Shown here: piece after piece, positions 10,625-18,580 of the stretch
Layout of the letters: each line of letters begins with the position of its first letter
Numbering within the stretch: position 1 is the stretch's first letter
NCBI GenBank assembly: GCA_902513415.1
Contig: CABXMS010000006.1
Location: 1-22,321 of the forward strand
Length of the DNA stretch: 22,321 nucleotides
Reading direction: 5' to 3'
DNA from: an uncultured Pelagibacteraceae bacterium
Lineage (GTDB): Bacteria > Pseudomonadota > Alphaproteobacteria > Pelagibacterales > Pelagibacteraceae
Program-made: the position numbers and the translations under genes
Notes under the pieces: generated by a model
What the model saw: the letters and a program-made list of their open reading frames with translations, nothing else
Told to the model about the DNA's origin: nothing
The model's database searches: none

Positions 10625-12178
10625 TCAATCTTTATAAATTATATCTCTTGCAGACATAATTAAATCATCTGCTTCTTTTCTAGTTAAAGCAAATTCTTCT
10701 AAAAAACCTTTAATTTTAATTCTTTCACCTTTAACTATATCATAAGTACCTGTTAGCTCATCTGATGATAAATCGGCAAAATCATTTAAAGTTAATATTT
10801 TTTTTTCTCCAAGAGTAACTAGCATACCCGGCGTTAAACCTTTGTGATTAATTAATTCATTTTCTAAACCCAGATCTTTAACTTTTTTTGCAATTTCCTC
10901 TTGGTCTTTTTGGTAAAATTCTTTAGCTCTCTCAATTAACTCTTTTGCAGTATCATCTTCTATGCCTTCAATTTTTGTTAATGCTTCTATTTCACTGTCT
11001 TTAATATCATCAATAGAAGAAAAGCCCTCAGCAACTAATAGTTGGCCTAAAGTCTCATCTAATTCCAAATTTTTAACAAAGTTATCTGTTTTTTCTTTGA
11101 ATTCTACTTGTCTTTTCTCAGAGTCTTCTTGATCAGTCATTATATTAATTTCATAATTAAGTAATTTAGTTGCCAGTCTAACATTTTGACCTCTTCTACC
11201 AATTGCTTTACTTAAATTTTCCTCTGACAAAATAACATCCAGTTTTTTTTCATCATTGTCTACATTTACTCTTTGAACTTCAGCTGGTGATAGAGCGTTT
11301 GCAACAACTGCTGCTGGATCCTCAGACCAATTTACTATATCAATTTTTTCTCCTTGTAATTCATTTACAACTGCCTGAACTCGACTTCCTCTCATCCCTA
11401 CACATGCTCCGACTGGATCTAAGGATGTATCTATGGCTTTCACACATATTTTAGCTCTACTTCCAGGATCTCTAGCAGATGATTTTATTTCAATTAACCC
11501 ATCGTAAATTTCTGGTACTTCTTGTATAAAAAGTTTTTCCATAAATTTAGGATGTGCTCTTGATAAAAATATTTGCTGACCTCTAGGCTCTCTTCTTACA
11601 TCAAGACAATATGCCTTTACTCGATCCCCGGGTTTAATATTTTCTCTAGGAATCATTTCATTTTTTTGAATAATTGCTTCCGTTTTACCTAAATCGACAA
11701 TTACATTTCCAAATTCTAATCTTTTTACTATTCCACTTAGGACTGTATCTTTTTTATCAATAAAATCATTATATTGTCTTTCTCTTTCCGCTTCTCTAAC
11801 ATTAAAAGTTATTACTTGTTTTGCTGTTTGTGCAGCTATTCTTCCAAAATCAAAAGATGGTAGTGTTTGTAAAATTTCATCTCCAACCTTCTTGTCTTTA
11901 TTTTCATCACTTAAAGAAATAGCGTCTTTTAAGCTAATTTCTAAGTTAATATTTTCTGGTTTATCTACAATAGTTAATTTTCTAAAAATTCCTATATCTC
12001 CATTATCTCTGTTAATTAAAACTTTAATTTCATTTTCAGAACCAAATTTAGATTTTGCTGCTTTAGCTATTCCACTTTCCATTGAATCTATAATTAACTC
12101 TTTGTCTATAGATTTCTCCAAAGCTACGGCTTCAGCGATTCTTAACAATTCTAATTTATCTGCTCTTCTATTTAACAT
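10625..12178 (-). CDS. nusA: Transcription termination/antitermination factor NusA
   Basis: RNA polymerase-associated factor that modulates pausing, hairpin termination and antitermination. ATG 12178 gives 517 residues beginning MLNRRADKLELLRIAEAV. A TTG five codons upstream (12193) would place the start in the terminator T tract and is rejected; GGAG lies nine bases before the ATG. Domains: N-terminal polymerase-binding domain (1 to about 125), S1 (about 130-200, VLSGIVKRLEFGNVIVDLG), two KH domains with VGMRGSRVQAVVNEL and AIGRRGQNVRLATKLL, then two helix-hairpin-helix acidic repeats to the end. A hairpin terminator sits directly upstream, which may connect NusA activity to its own synthesis. 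rimP, usually just upstream, is absent. Confidence 0.97.
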   Translation of the reverse strand: MLNRRADKLELLRIAEAVALEKSIDKELIIDSMESGIAKAAKSKFGSENEIKVLINRDNGDIGIFRKLTIVDKPENINLEISLKDAISLSDENKDKKVGDEILQTLPSFDFGRIAAQTAKQVITFNVREAERERQYNDFIDKKDTVLSGIVKRLEFGNVIVDLGKTEAIIQKNEMIPRENIKPGDRVKAYCLDVRREPRGQQIFLSRAHPKFMEKLFIQEVPEIYDGLIEIKSSARDPGSRAKICVKAIDTSLDPVGACVGMRGSRVQAVVNELQGEKIDIVNWSEDPAAVVANALSPAEVQRVNVDNDEKKLDVILSEENLSKAIGRRGQNVRLATKLLNYEINIMTDQEDSEKRQVEFKEKTDNFVKNLELDETLGQLLVAEGFSSIDDIKDSEIEALTKIEGIEDDTAKELIERAKEFYQKDQEEIAKKVKDLGLENELINHKGLTPGMLVTLGEKKILTLNDFADLSSDELTGTYDIVKGERIKIKGFLEEFALTRKEADDLIMSARDIIYKD

Positions 12179-12191
12179 TTTTGTTTGCTCC

Positions 12192-12218
12192 AAAAAAAAA
12201 TGGGCCGAGGCCCATTTT
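12192..12218 (-). terminator. Intrinsic terminator hairpin between metK and nusA (possible attenuator)
   Basis: On the minus strand AAAATGGGCC (12218-12209) pairs with GGCCCATTTT (12206-12197) around a two-base TC centre, in practice a tetraloop. Nine T residues (12200-12192) follow. This is the only GC-rich hairpin with a T tract that I found in the window. The T tract runs directly into the nusA GGAG. It may end the metK transcript, or terminate conditionally if the upstream promoter drives nusA. Confidence 0.85.
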
Positions 12219-12240
12219 GAAATTTCAACAATGTAACTGG

Positions 12241-12268
12241 AATATATGTATTTTTTTTAATTTTTCAA
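12241..12268 (-). promoter_or_regulatory. Putative nusA promoter upstream of the hairpin
   Basis: On the minus strand TTGAAA (12268-12263) is followed after 16 bp by TATATT (12246-12241). Transcription would begin about 12234, giving a leader of roughly 55 bases that contains the whole hairpin and T tract before the nusA ATG. The match is good, but AT-rich DNA yields promoter-like strings easily. Confidence 0.4.
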
Positions 12269-12278
12269 CTTTATTTAA

Positions 12279-13439
12279 TTACTTAAAAATCTTTGATTTA
12301 TCAGTTTTTTCCCAAGAAAATGAGCCATTAGACCCAACTTCCCTACCAAAATGACCGTAAGCTGCCGTTTCTTGATAAATTGGCTTATTTAAGCCAAGCA
12401 TTTCTCTTATTCCTCTTGGACTTAAATCAAAATTTTCGTTTATAAGTTTTTCAACATGTTTATTTTTTTCTTCGTCATTATCAAATAATTCAACATAGAT
12501 AGATAAAGGTTTTGATACTCCTATTGCATAAGCTAATTGAATTAAACACTTATCTGCAATTCCAGAAGCAACTACATTTTTTGCTAAGTATCTAGACGCA
12601 TAAGCTGCAGATCTATCAACTTTTGTTGGATCTTTTCCAGAAAATGCTCCACCACCGTGTGGTGCTGCTCCACCATAAGTATCAACAATAATTTTTCTAC
12701 CTGTTAAACCACTATCTCCATCCGGTCCACCAATAACAAAATTGCCTGTAGGGTTTATATAAATTTCTGCATCATCTAAACCATTGATTAGATTTTTTGG
12801 AATTGATTTTTCTATATAAGGCTTAACTAATTCTCTTACTTGAGCTTGATTTACATCGGCTGAATGTTGAGTAGATATGACTACTGATTTTACTGAAGAT
12901 GGTTTACCGTCCTTATACTGAATTGTAATTTGGCTTTTTGAGTCTGGTTCAATATTTTTTAATTTTCCAGATTTTCTATCTTCTGCCATTAGTCTTAAAA
13001 TTTTGTGTGAATAATGGATTGGAGCAGGCATTAAAACATCAGTTTCATTGCAAGCATAACCAAACATAATTCCTTGGTCTCCTGCACCTTCATCTTTATT
13101 ACCTGATGAGTCAACTCCCATTGCTATATCTGAAGATTGCGAATGTAAATGACTTTCTATTTTAGTAGCTTCTTTCCATGTAAAGCCTTTTTGATCATAA
13201 CCTATATCTTTAATACATTCTCTAACTTTTGAAATTAGTTCATCTTTATTAATCTCAGGTCCTCTTGTTTCACCTGCCAAAACTACTTTGTTTGTTGTTG
13301 TTAAAGTTTCACATGCTACTCTTGCCTGTGGTTCTAAACCTAAATATGTATCAACCACCATATCTGAAATTCTATCGCAAACTTTGTCTGGATGTCCTTC
13401 AGAAACTGATTCACTAGTAAATAAATAATCTTTTTTCAT
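12279..13439 (-). CDS. metK: S-adenosylmethionine synthetase
   Basis: Makes S-adenosylmethionine from methionine and ATP, supplying methyl groups for enzymes such as the methyltransferase and MiaB in this window. The 386 residues match the family. Three structurally repeated domains are visible: [16 protein letters not shown] at the N-terminus, the ATP/metal motif [13 protein letters not shown] (about residues 117-129) and the P-loop-like [23 protein letters not shown] lies before ATG 13439. It starts 1 bp after the lnt stop and ends 100 bp before nusA. There is no room for a separate SAM riboswitch in front of it. Confidence 0.98.
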   Translation of the reverse strand: MKKDYLFTSESVSEGHPDKVCDRISDMVVDTYLGLEPQARVACETLTTTNKVVLAGETRGPEINKDELISKVRECIKDIGYDQKGFTWKEATKIESHLHSQSSDIAMGVDSSGNKDEGAGDQGIMFGYACNETDVLMPAPIHYSHKILRLMAEDRKSGKLKNIEPDSKSQITIQYKDGKPSSVKSVVISTQHSADVNQAQVRELVKPYIEKSIPKNLINGLDDAEIYINPTGNFVIGGPDGDSGLTGRKIIVDTYGGAAPHGGGAFSGKDPTKVDRSAAYASRYLAKNVVASGIADKCLIQLAYAIGVSKPLSIYVELFDNDEEKNKHVEKLINENFDLSPRGIREMLGLNKPIYQETAAYGHFGREVGSNGSFSWEKTDKSKIFK

Positions 13440-13440
13440 C

Positions 13441-14976
13441 TCAACTCCCTTTGCTCTCTTTTTTTTTTAGAAAAAAAATCAAACTAATATAAAATATTAT
13501 AAAATAAAAGAATAACTTATTACCATGCGAGCTAAAGATGCTATTTTTGTTATTTTTAAAATTATTTAATTCAATAACTCCCCTCTGGGTTGATTTAATC
13601 TCATGCACAATTTTTCCTGTTGGATCAATGTAGGCTGTTGTTCCATTGTTCGTTGAACGAATTAAATTTTTTCCCTCCTCAATTGCCCTAAATATTGAAT
13701 GTGAAAAGTGTTGATGTGGGCCAATTGAATTTCCAAACCAACCATCTTCGGAGATGTTAATAATAAAATCAAAATCTTCATTGCTTTTATTTAATTGTCC
13801 AGAATAAATAATTTCATAACAAATCAGTGGAAGAAATTTAATTTTATTTATAGTTAAAACTTTTCGATTATCATCTGCACTATATGACTGATATCCAGAA
13901 ATTATTTTCTTAATACCCAATTTTGAAAGTAAATTTTCTAATGGTAAAAATTCACCAAATGGTACTAATTTATTTTTATTATATTTTGCCAAAATATTGG
14001 CATCTTTATTTATAACTAGGAGTGAATTGTAGGTTTTATTATTTTCAATACTATTTATTCCTAAAATAATTTTATGATTTGAAGAAAAATTATTGCTAAA
14101 TAATTTTCTGTAATTTTTTAAATCGTCTGCGTATACGCCGGTTAGTATTCCTTCAGGAAATACAAAAATTGTTTTTTTTTGAGGATTTGGATTGCTTAAT
14201 TTTATCAACTCCTTAATTATTTCATAAGGTTTTTCATTTTCAAAAAATCTATTAATTTCAATTTTAGGTGAAATTATCTTAATAACACTATTTATTTCTT
14301 TATTATCTCTTTTATTGTAATTGCTAATTATTATCGATCCATAAATATAATTTAAAGTAAGCAATAAAACTAAAAAAAATAAAGCTATCGATTTTAATTT
14401 AATATTATATTTTAGAAAAAATATTGATGGAATTAAAAAAATTGTAATTGATATTAAATTAAACGAATAAGTTCCAATAATAGATAATACCTGTAAAAAA
14501 TTTGGGTAATTCGTCCAACTATAAGCATTTAAGTTCCATGGAAATCCACCGAAAATAAAACCTCTCATAAATTCAATAGATGAAAGTGAAATCGCAAAAA
14601 TTAATATAGAGGAAAAATTATTTTTTAAATTAAAGAAAGAACAAATTAAAGTAAATACACCATAAAATAATCCAAGAAATAATGGAATAGATATTAAAGC
14701 TATTGGGATTAAAATCTTGAATTGATCATCAAAAGTTAATGAATTTGTAATCCAATATATATTTGAAATAAAATATCCTAAACCAAATATCCACCCGATT
14801 TTAAATGATATCCATTTATTTTTATTATAATTTGATACAAAAAAAACAAATAATATTGGATAAAAAATAAAATTAATTATTAAATAATTATAAGGTGGCA
14901 AAGAAAATGACGTCGCCAGACCTATAAAAAAAGGAATTAGATAAAATAATATTTTATTATTAATATTTATAGTCAA
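13441..14976 (-). CDS. lnt: Apolipoprotein N-acyltransferase
   Basis: Inner-membrane enzyme that adds the third acyl chain to bacterial lipoproteins. The 511 residues have an N-terminal set of about seven hydrophobic helices (to about residue 220), a periplasmic nitrilase domain and a last helix near the C-terminus. The catalytic triad is visible: Glu275 in FPEG, Lys336 in [11 protein letters not shown] and Cys386 in PLICYEI, very near the E. coli numbers. No ATG is available; an in-frame stop lies three codons upstream of TTG 14976, so the start must fall near this TTG unless a frameshift feeds it. It overlaps the end of ybeY by 17 bp, just after an A11 run. Confidence 0.95.
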   Translation of the reverse strand: MTININNKILFYLIPFFIGLATSFSLPPYNYLIINFIFYPILFVFFVSNYNKNKWISFKIGWIFGLGYFISNIYWITNSLTFDDQFKILIPIALISIPLFLGLFYGVFTLICSFFNLKNNFSSILIFAISLSSIEFMRGFIFGGFPWNLNAYSWTNYPNFLQVLSIIGTYSFNLISITIFLIPSIFFLKYNIKLKSIALFFLVLLLTLNYIYGSIIISNYNKRDNKEINSVIKIISPKIEINRFFENEKPYEIIKELIKLSNPNPQKKTIFVFPEGILTGVYADDLKNYRKLFSNNFSSNHKIILGINSIENNKTYNSLLVINKDANILAKYNKNKLVPFGEFLPLENLLSKLGIKKIISGYQSYSADDNRKVLTINKIKFLPLICYEIIYSGQLNKSNEDFDFIINISEDGWFGNSIGPHQHFSHSIFRAIEEGKNLIRSTNNGTTAYIDPTGKIVHEIKSTQRGVIELNNFKNNKNSIFSSHGNKLFFYFIIFYISLIFFLKKKESKGS

Positions 14977-15418
14977 TTTTTTTTTTTAAATAGTTTAAAA
15001 TTAAATTCTCTTTTGCATTCATTTTTTTAAATTCTTTAAATTTTTTATGATCATAACCAATTAGATGTAAATATCCATGTAACCACATTTTATCAAACTC
15101 AATATTAAAATTTGTTAGTTTTGATCTTTTGTTAATTATTTCAAAACTTAAAGCTATATCTCCAATGTAAGAATTTTTATTACTATTTTTATTAATAGGA
15201 AATGATAGTACATCTGTTGGTTTATTTTTTTTTCTAAATTTTTTATTAAGTTTCTTCATTTTATTACTACTAGTAAGAAAAATCGTAAATTCGTGTTTTT
15301 TATTTTTAAATATTGAATATTTTGAAAGTTTTTTTAGCCTAAATCTAATATAACTATCTGGTTTTTTTATCTTATTTTTCCAGCTTGAATAGCCTAGAAT
15401 TACGTTAGCTTTAATCAT
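14960..15418 (-). CDS. ybeY: Endoribonuclease YbeY
   Basis: Zinc-dependent endoribonuclease involved in 16S rRNA 3' maturation and ribosome quality control. The 152 residues show the diagnostic metal motif HGYLHLIGYDH (three histidines in H-x3-H-x5-H) and the upstream PTDVLSFPI segment. ATG 15418 overlaps the phoH stop (ATGA), implying translational coupling. The C-terminus ends in a lysine run encoded by A11, followed by IDYKY, beyond the conserved domain. phoH-ybeY-lnt order is conserved widely; corC, often between ybeY and lnt, is absent. Confidence 0.95.
   Translation of the reverse strand: MIKANVILGYSSWKNKIKKPDSYIRFRLKKLSKYSIFKNKKHEFTIFLTSSNKMKKLNKKFRKKNKPTDVLSFPINKNSNKNSYIGDIALSFEIINKRSKLTNFNIEFDKMWLHGYLHLIGYDHKKFKEFKKMNAKENLILNYLKKKIDYKY
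14977..14987 (-). other. A11 homopolymer at the ybeY/lnt overlap (possible slippage site)
   Basis: Eleven consecutive A on the minus strand (T on plus) lie inside the last codons of ybeY, ending at the base before the lnt TTG. Removing one A would place ybeY in frame with lnt, giving a YbeY-Lnt fusion. Adding one would not. Runs of this length are known to promote polymerase slippage in AT-rich bacteria. Whether it happens here is not known. Confidence 0.5.
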
Positions 15419-16425
15419 TCATTGCTATTTTGATCAGTATATGCTTTTACAATTTTAGAAACTAAAGGATGTCTAACCACATCTGTATGATCAAAATCAA
15501 CTACTTCGATTTCCTTTAAATGTCCTAAAAGTTTTTTTGATCTATTTAAACCAGATAGTGATTTATTGGGTAAATCTATTTGTGATGGATCACCATTTAT
15601 AACTATTTTAGAGTTTTCTCCGATTCTAGTTAAAAACATTTTAATCTGTGTGTCAGTGGCATTTTGTGCTTCATCTAAAATTGCAAAAGAATTTTTTAAT
15701 GTTCTTCCTCTCATAAAGGCTAAAGGTGCAATTTCTATATCACCTACTTCTATTTTTTTTTGAATTTTTTCAAAATCTAATAGATCATAAAGAGAATCAT
15801 AAAGAGGTCTTAAATATGGATCTACTTTTTCTCTCATATCACCAGGCAGAAAACCTAATCTTTCTCCTGCCTCTACAGCTGGCCTTGATAGTATAATTTT
15901 TTCAATTTTTTTTTCTAAAAGCATAGTTAAAGCAACAGCTACTGCTAAAAATGTTTTTCCAGTACCAGCAGGTCCAGCCGAAATTATAATTTCAGCATCT
16001 CTTAAAGCTCTAACATAATTTTTCTGTTTTTCTGATCTTGGTATAACCGATTTTTTTGGAGTCTTAATAATATACTCTATATTTTTTCCGCTTTTATTTA
16101 TTTTCTCATCAATCATAAATTTATTTACGGAAGAAATTATATCTTTTTTTTCTACAGTTCCATTAATTTTAAACTGTTCAGATAAAAATTTAATTGCGTT
16201 TTTTACTAATTCATTCTTTTTTTGATCACTTTTAACTACAATAGAATTTCCTCTTGAATATATATTTGTATCTATAATATTTTCTAATTCTTTAATATTG
16301 TTATTAAATTCACCGACCACACCTAGCAATAATTCATTACTTTGAAAAATTATACTTAATGTGTCATTTTCTGAATATACAAATTTTAAATCTGAATTTA
16401 ATTTTTTATTGACTATCCCTCTCAA
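15415..16425 (-). CDS. phoH: PhoH-family ATPase (PhoL/YbeZ)
   Basis: Cytoplasmic P-loop ATPase that partners YbeY in rRNA processing. The 336 residues contain a small N-terminal KH-like region and the PhoH domain, with Walker A GPAGTGKT (151-158), ALRDAEIIISA before it and Walker B FAILDEAQNAT. The end IEVVDFDHTDVVRHPLV is typical. The only plausible start is TTG 16425, one base after the miaB stop; the next in-frame Met is beyond residue 100. N-terminal sequence LKFVYSENDTLSIIF aligns with where family members begin, supporting this start. Gene order miaB-phoH-ybeY is standard. Confidence 0.93.
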   Translation of the reverse strand: MRGIVNKKLNSDLKFVYSENDTLSIIFQSNELLLGVVGEFNNNIKELENIIDTNIYSRGNSIVVKSDQKKNELVKNAIKFLSEQFKINGTVEKKDIISSVNKFMIDEKINKSGKNIEYIIKTPKKSVIPRSEKQKNYVRALRDAEIIISAGPAGTGKTFLAVAVALTMLLEKKIEKIILSRPAVEAGERLGFLPGDMREKVDPYLRPLYDSLYDLLDFEKIQKKIEVGDIEIAPLAFMRGRTLKNSFAILDEAQNATDTQIKMFLTRIGENSKIVINGDPSQIDLPNKSLSGLNRSKKLLGHLKEIEVVDFDHTDVVRHPLVSKIVKAYTDQNSNE

Positions 16426-16426
16426 A

Positions 16427-17761
16427 TTATGCTGCTTTCATATTATTGTTTTCAATGTTTCCAAATAAACTATTTTGATTGGAACTTTCTATTTTGACCT
16501 TAACTATTTTTCCTATGTTTTCTTTGTTTCCTTTAAAAATTACTGAGTTTAAATAATTATTTCTTCCAAAAAGTTTGTCTTGATTATCAAGTTTATTTTC
16601 AACAAGAACTTCAATGGATTTGTTTTCAAATGATTTATTCATTTCTAATTGATAATGAAATAAATATTTTTGTATATTAACTAATCTTTCTTTAGATATT
16701 TCTTTATCAATTATTTTTAGTTCTGCAGCTTTTGTTCCAGGTCTTGGGCTAAAAATATAAGAAAATGAATTTATAAACTTAAGCTCTTTTACCAATGCCA
16801 TTGTTTGGTTAAAATCTTCTTCAGTTTCACCTGGGTATGAAATAATAAAATCACTTGAAAACTCTATAAGAGGATTAATTTTTTTTATCTTATTATAAAT
16901 ATTTATGTACTCCTCAACAGTATGTTTTCTATTCATTAATTTTAATATTTTATTTGATCCACTTTGTATAGGTAGATGAATAAATGGCATTAATTTTTTG
17001 CTTGTGGAATAACATTCAATTAAATCCTCGGTCATATCCCTTGGGTGAGAAGTTGTATATCTAATTCTTTTTAATTCAGTAAATTTTTCTAATTCTTTTA
17101 TTATATTAAAAATTTTATATTCTTTTAAATTTTTTTTGTAAGAGTAAGCATTAACATTCTGACCAAGCAATGTGATTTCTCTCGCGCCATTTTTGACTAA
17201 TTCTTCAGCTTCAATAATAATTTTATCAAATGGTCTTGAATATTCTGGTCCTCTTGTATATGGCACAACACAAAAATTACAAAACTTATCACAACCTTCC
17301 TGTATAGTTAAAAAAGAAGAGATTTTATTATTCGAATTTTTAATTTCGTCAAAATATTCGAATTTTGCAATTGTTTCAAAATCTGTTTCTTCTACCTTTT
17401 TTTTTTCTATATAATTTATCAAAATATCATTTATTTTATGATATGATTGAGGTCCTATGACTATATCTATGTAGGGTTCTCTTTTTAACATTTCTTCGTT
17501 TTCTGCTTGAGCCACACATCCTGATACGATAATTATTGGCTTATTTTTATTTCTATATAATTTTTTCACTCTGCCTACTTCATGATAAACTTTCTCTTTT
17601 GCTTTATCTCTTATGTGACAAGTATTTAAAATATAACAATCAGTTTTGTTTTGATCTTCAGTTTTTTGAAAACCTATTTTTTTTACAGAATCATAAATTC
17701 GATTTGAGTCATACTCATTCATTTGACATCCAAATGTTTTAATAAAAATTTTTTTCTGCAT
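16427..17761 (-). CDS. miaB: tRNA-2-methylthio-N6-dimethylallyladenosine synthase MiaB
   Basis: Radical SAM methylthiotransferase that modifies A37 of tRNAs reading UNN codons. ATG 17761 gives 444 residues; a TTG one codon earlier is rejected. The N-terminal UPF0004 domain has cysteines 12, 48 and 82 for the auxiliary Fe-S cluster. The radical SAM triad is Cys157, Cys161 and Cys164 in GCDKFCNFCVVPYTRG. A C-terminal TRAM-like segment (LVENKLDNQDKLFGRNNYL) follows. The spacing matches E. coli MiaB. It starts 3 bp after the fur stop. Two iron-sulfur clusters make it a client for carriers such as NfuA. Confidence 0.97.
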   Translation of the reverse strand: MQKKIFIKTFGCQMNEYDSNRIYDSVKKIGFQKTEDQNKTDCYILNTCHIRDKAKEKVYHEVGRVKKLYRNKNKPIIIVSGCVAQAENEEMLKREPYIDIVIGPQSYHKINDILINYIEKKKVEETDFETIAKFEYFDEIKNSNNKISSFLTIQEGCDKFCNFCVVPYTRGPEYSRPFDKIIIEAEELVKNGAREITLLGQNVNAYSYKKNLKEYKIFNIIKELEKFTELKRIRYTTSHPRDMTEDLIECYSTSKKLMPFIHLPIQSGSNKILKLMNRKHTVEEYINIYNKIKKINPLIEFSSDFIISYPGETEEDFNQTMALVKELKFINSFSYIFSPRPGTKAAELKIIDKEISKERLVNIQKYLFHYQLEMNKSFENKSIEVLVENKLDNQDKLFGRNNYLNSVIFKGNKENIGKIVKVKIESSNQNSLFGNIENNNMKAA

Positions 17762-17764
17762 CAA

Positions 17765-18193
17765 TTAAGATTTTTTTTTGACACCATAAAGTTCTAATTT
17801 ATGGTCAACCAATTTATATCCATATTTTTCAGCAACTTTTTCTTGAAGCTTCTCTATTTCCTCATCAACAAATTCTATTATTTCACCTGTTTTTATATCA
17901 ATAAGGTGATCGTGGTGACTTTCATTTAACTCTTCGTAACGAGCTTTGCCTCCTTTAAAATCATGCTTTGCAATAATTCCTGATTCTTCAAAGAGCTTCA
18001 CGGTTCTATAAACTGTTGCAATGCTAATTTTTGGATCAACTTTAATTACTCTACTATATAATTCGTCTACATCTGGATGATCTGACTCTCCATAATTTTT
18101 TTTAGATTCCCCCATTACTCTGGCAATCACTTTTCGTTGCTCTGTTAACTTAACACCTTTTGATATACATTTTTGTTGTATAGTTTCTGACAT
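17765..18193 (-). CDS. fur: Fur/Mur-family metal-dependent repressor
   Basis: A 142-residue Fur-family regulator distinct from the Irr-like protein. The winged helix has GVKLTEQRKVIARVM and the recognition helix SIATVYRTVKLFEESGII. The metal-site region reads ARYEELNESHHDHLIDIKTGEIIEF, the usual Fur signature. No CxxC zinc pairs occur, with only one cysteine near the N-terminus, as in alphaproteobacterial Fur/Mur. In many alphaproteobacteria this orthologue responds to manganese more than iron. The fur-miaB pairing is conserved in the class. It starts 15 bp after the tsaB stop; rimI, usually between tsaB and fur, is absent. Confidence 0.92.
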   Translation of the reverse strand: MSETIQQKCISKGVKLTEQRKVIARVMGESKKNYGESDHPDVDELYSRVIKVDPKISIATVYRTVKLFEESGIIAKHDFKGGKARYEELNESHHDHLIDIKTGEIIEFVDEEIEKLQEKVAEKYGYKLVDHKLELYGVKKKS

Positions 18194-18208
18194 AATATTA
18201 TTTTAACT

Positions 18209-18580
18209 TTAATATATAGGTTTAATCAAATTTTTTTTCAATATTCCATCTCTATATAAATCCACTATTCCTTTGTAATTATTATCCAGCGCCTGATCAG
18301 AACTAAATCCATATAAATCTAGGCTATTTGTTATACATAATGCTTTGGCTATAGAAATAGACGTCCTTATGCCAGAAAATTTGCCTGGACCTTGATTTAT
18401 AAATACATTTTTTATGTCACTAATTTTTATGTTATTTTCTTTTAAAAAATTAAATAATAATTTTGCAAATTTATCAAAATTTTCTCTATCGTTTGGAAAT
18501 TCACTAGTATATGATTCTTTATCAGCTATGATTTTAAATAAAATTTTATCGGTTGCTGCATCAATAATTAAATTTTTCAT
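18209..18580 (-). CDS. tsaB: Shortened TsaB (t6A37 tRNA modification, TsaD partner)
   Basis: TsaB dimerises with TsaD to make the t6A37 modification on ANN-decoding tRNAs. ATG 18580 gives MKNLIIDAATDKILF, the normal family N-terminus; upstream start codons would add unrelated residues. The signature QGPGKFSGIRTSISIAKAL matches the family's QGPGSFTGLR region. The protein has only 123 residues against about 210-230 usually. Roughly 90 residues of the second lobe are missing, yet the sequence ends ...KNLIKPIY, resembling the family's C-terminal PxYLR. This looks like an internal loss rather than a frameshift. The 5' end overlaps the divergent deacetylase gene by 53 bp. Confidence 0.88.
   Translation of the reverse strand: MKNLIIDAATDKILFKIIADKESYTSEFPNDRENFDKFAKLLFNFLKENNIKISDIKNVFINQGPGKFSGIRTSISIAKALCITNSLDLYGFSSDQALDNNYKGIVDLYRDGILKKNLIKPIY

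Noticed and set aside
12179..12193. TTG start for nusA five codons upstream of the ATG
   Set aside because: This TTG overlaps the T tract and would put GGAG inside the coding region; the ATG at 12178 has the correct spacing from GGAG.
11892..12236. 114-codon plus-strand ORF opposite the nusA start
   Set aside because: Antisense to the NusA N-terminal domain and runs through the terminator hairpin; no recognisable protein.
13430..13460. SAM riboswitch before metK
   Set aside because: lnt ends 1 bp before the metK ATG, leaving no leader for a riboswitch, and I see no conserved core in the end of lnt.
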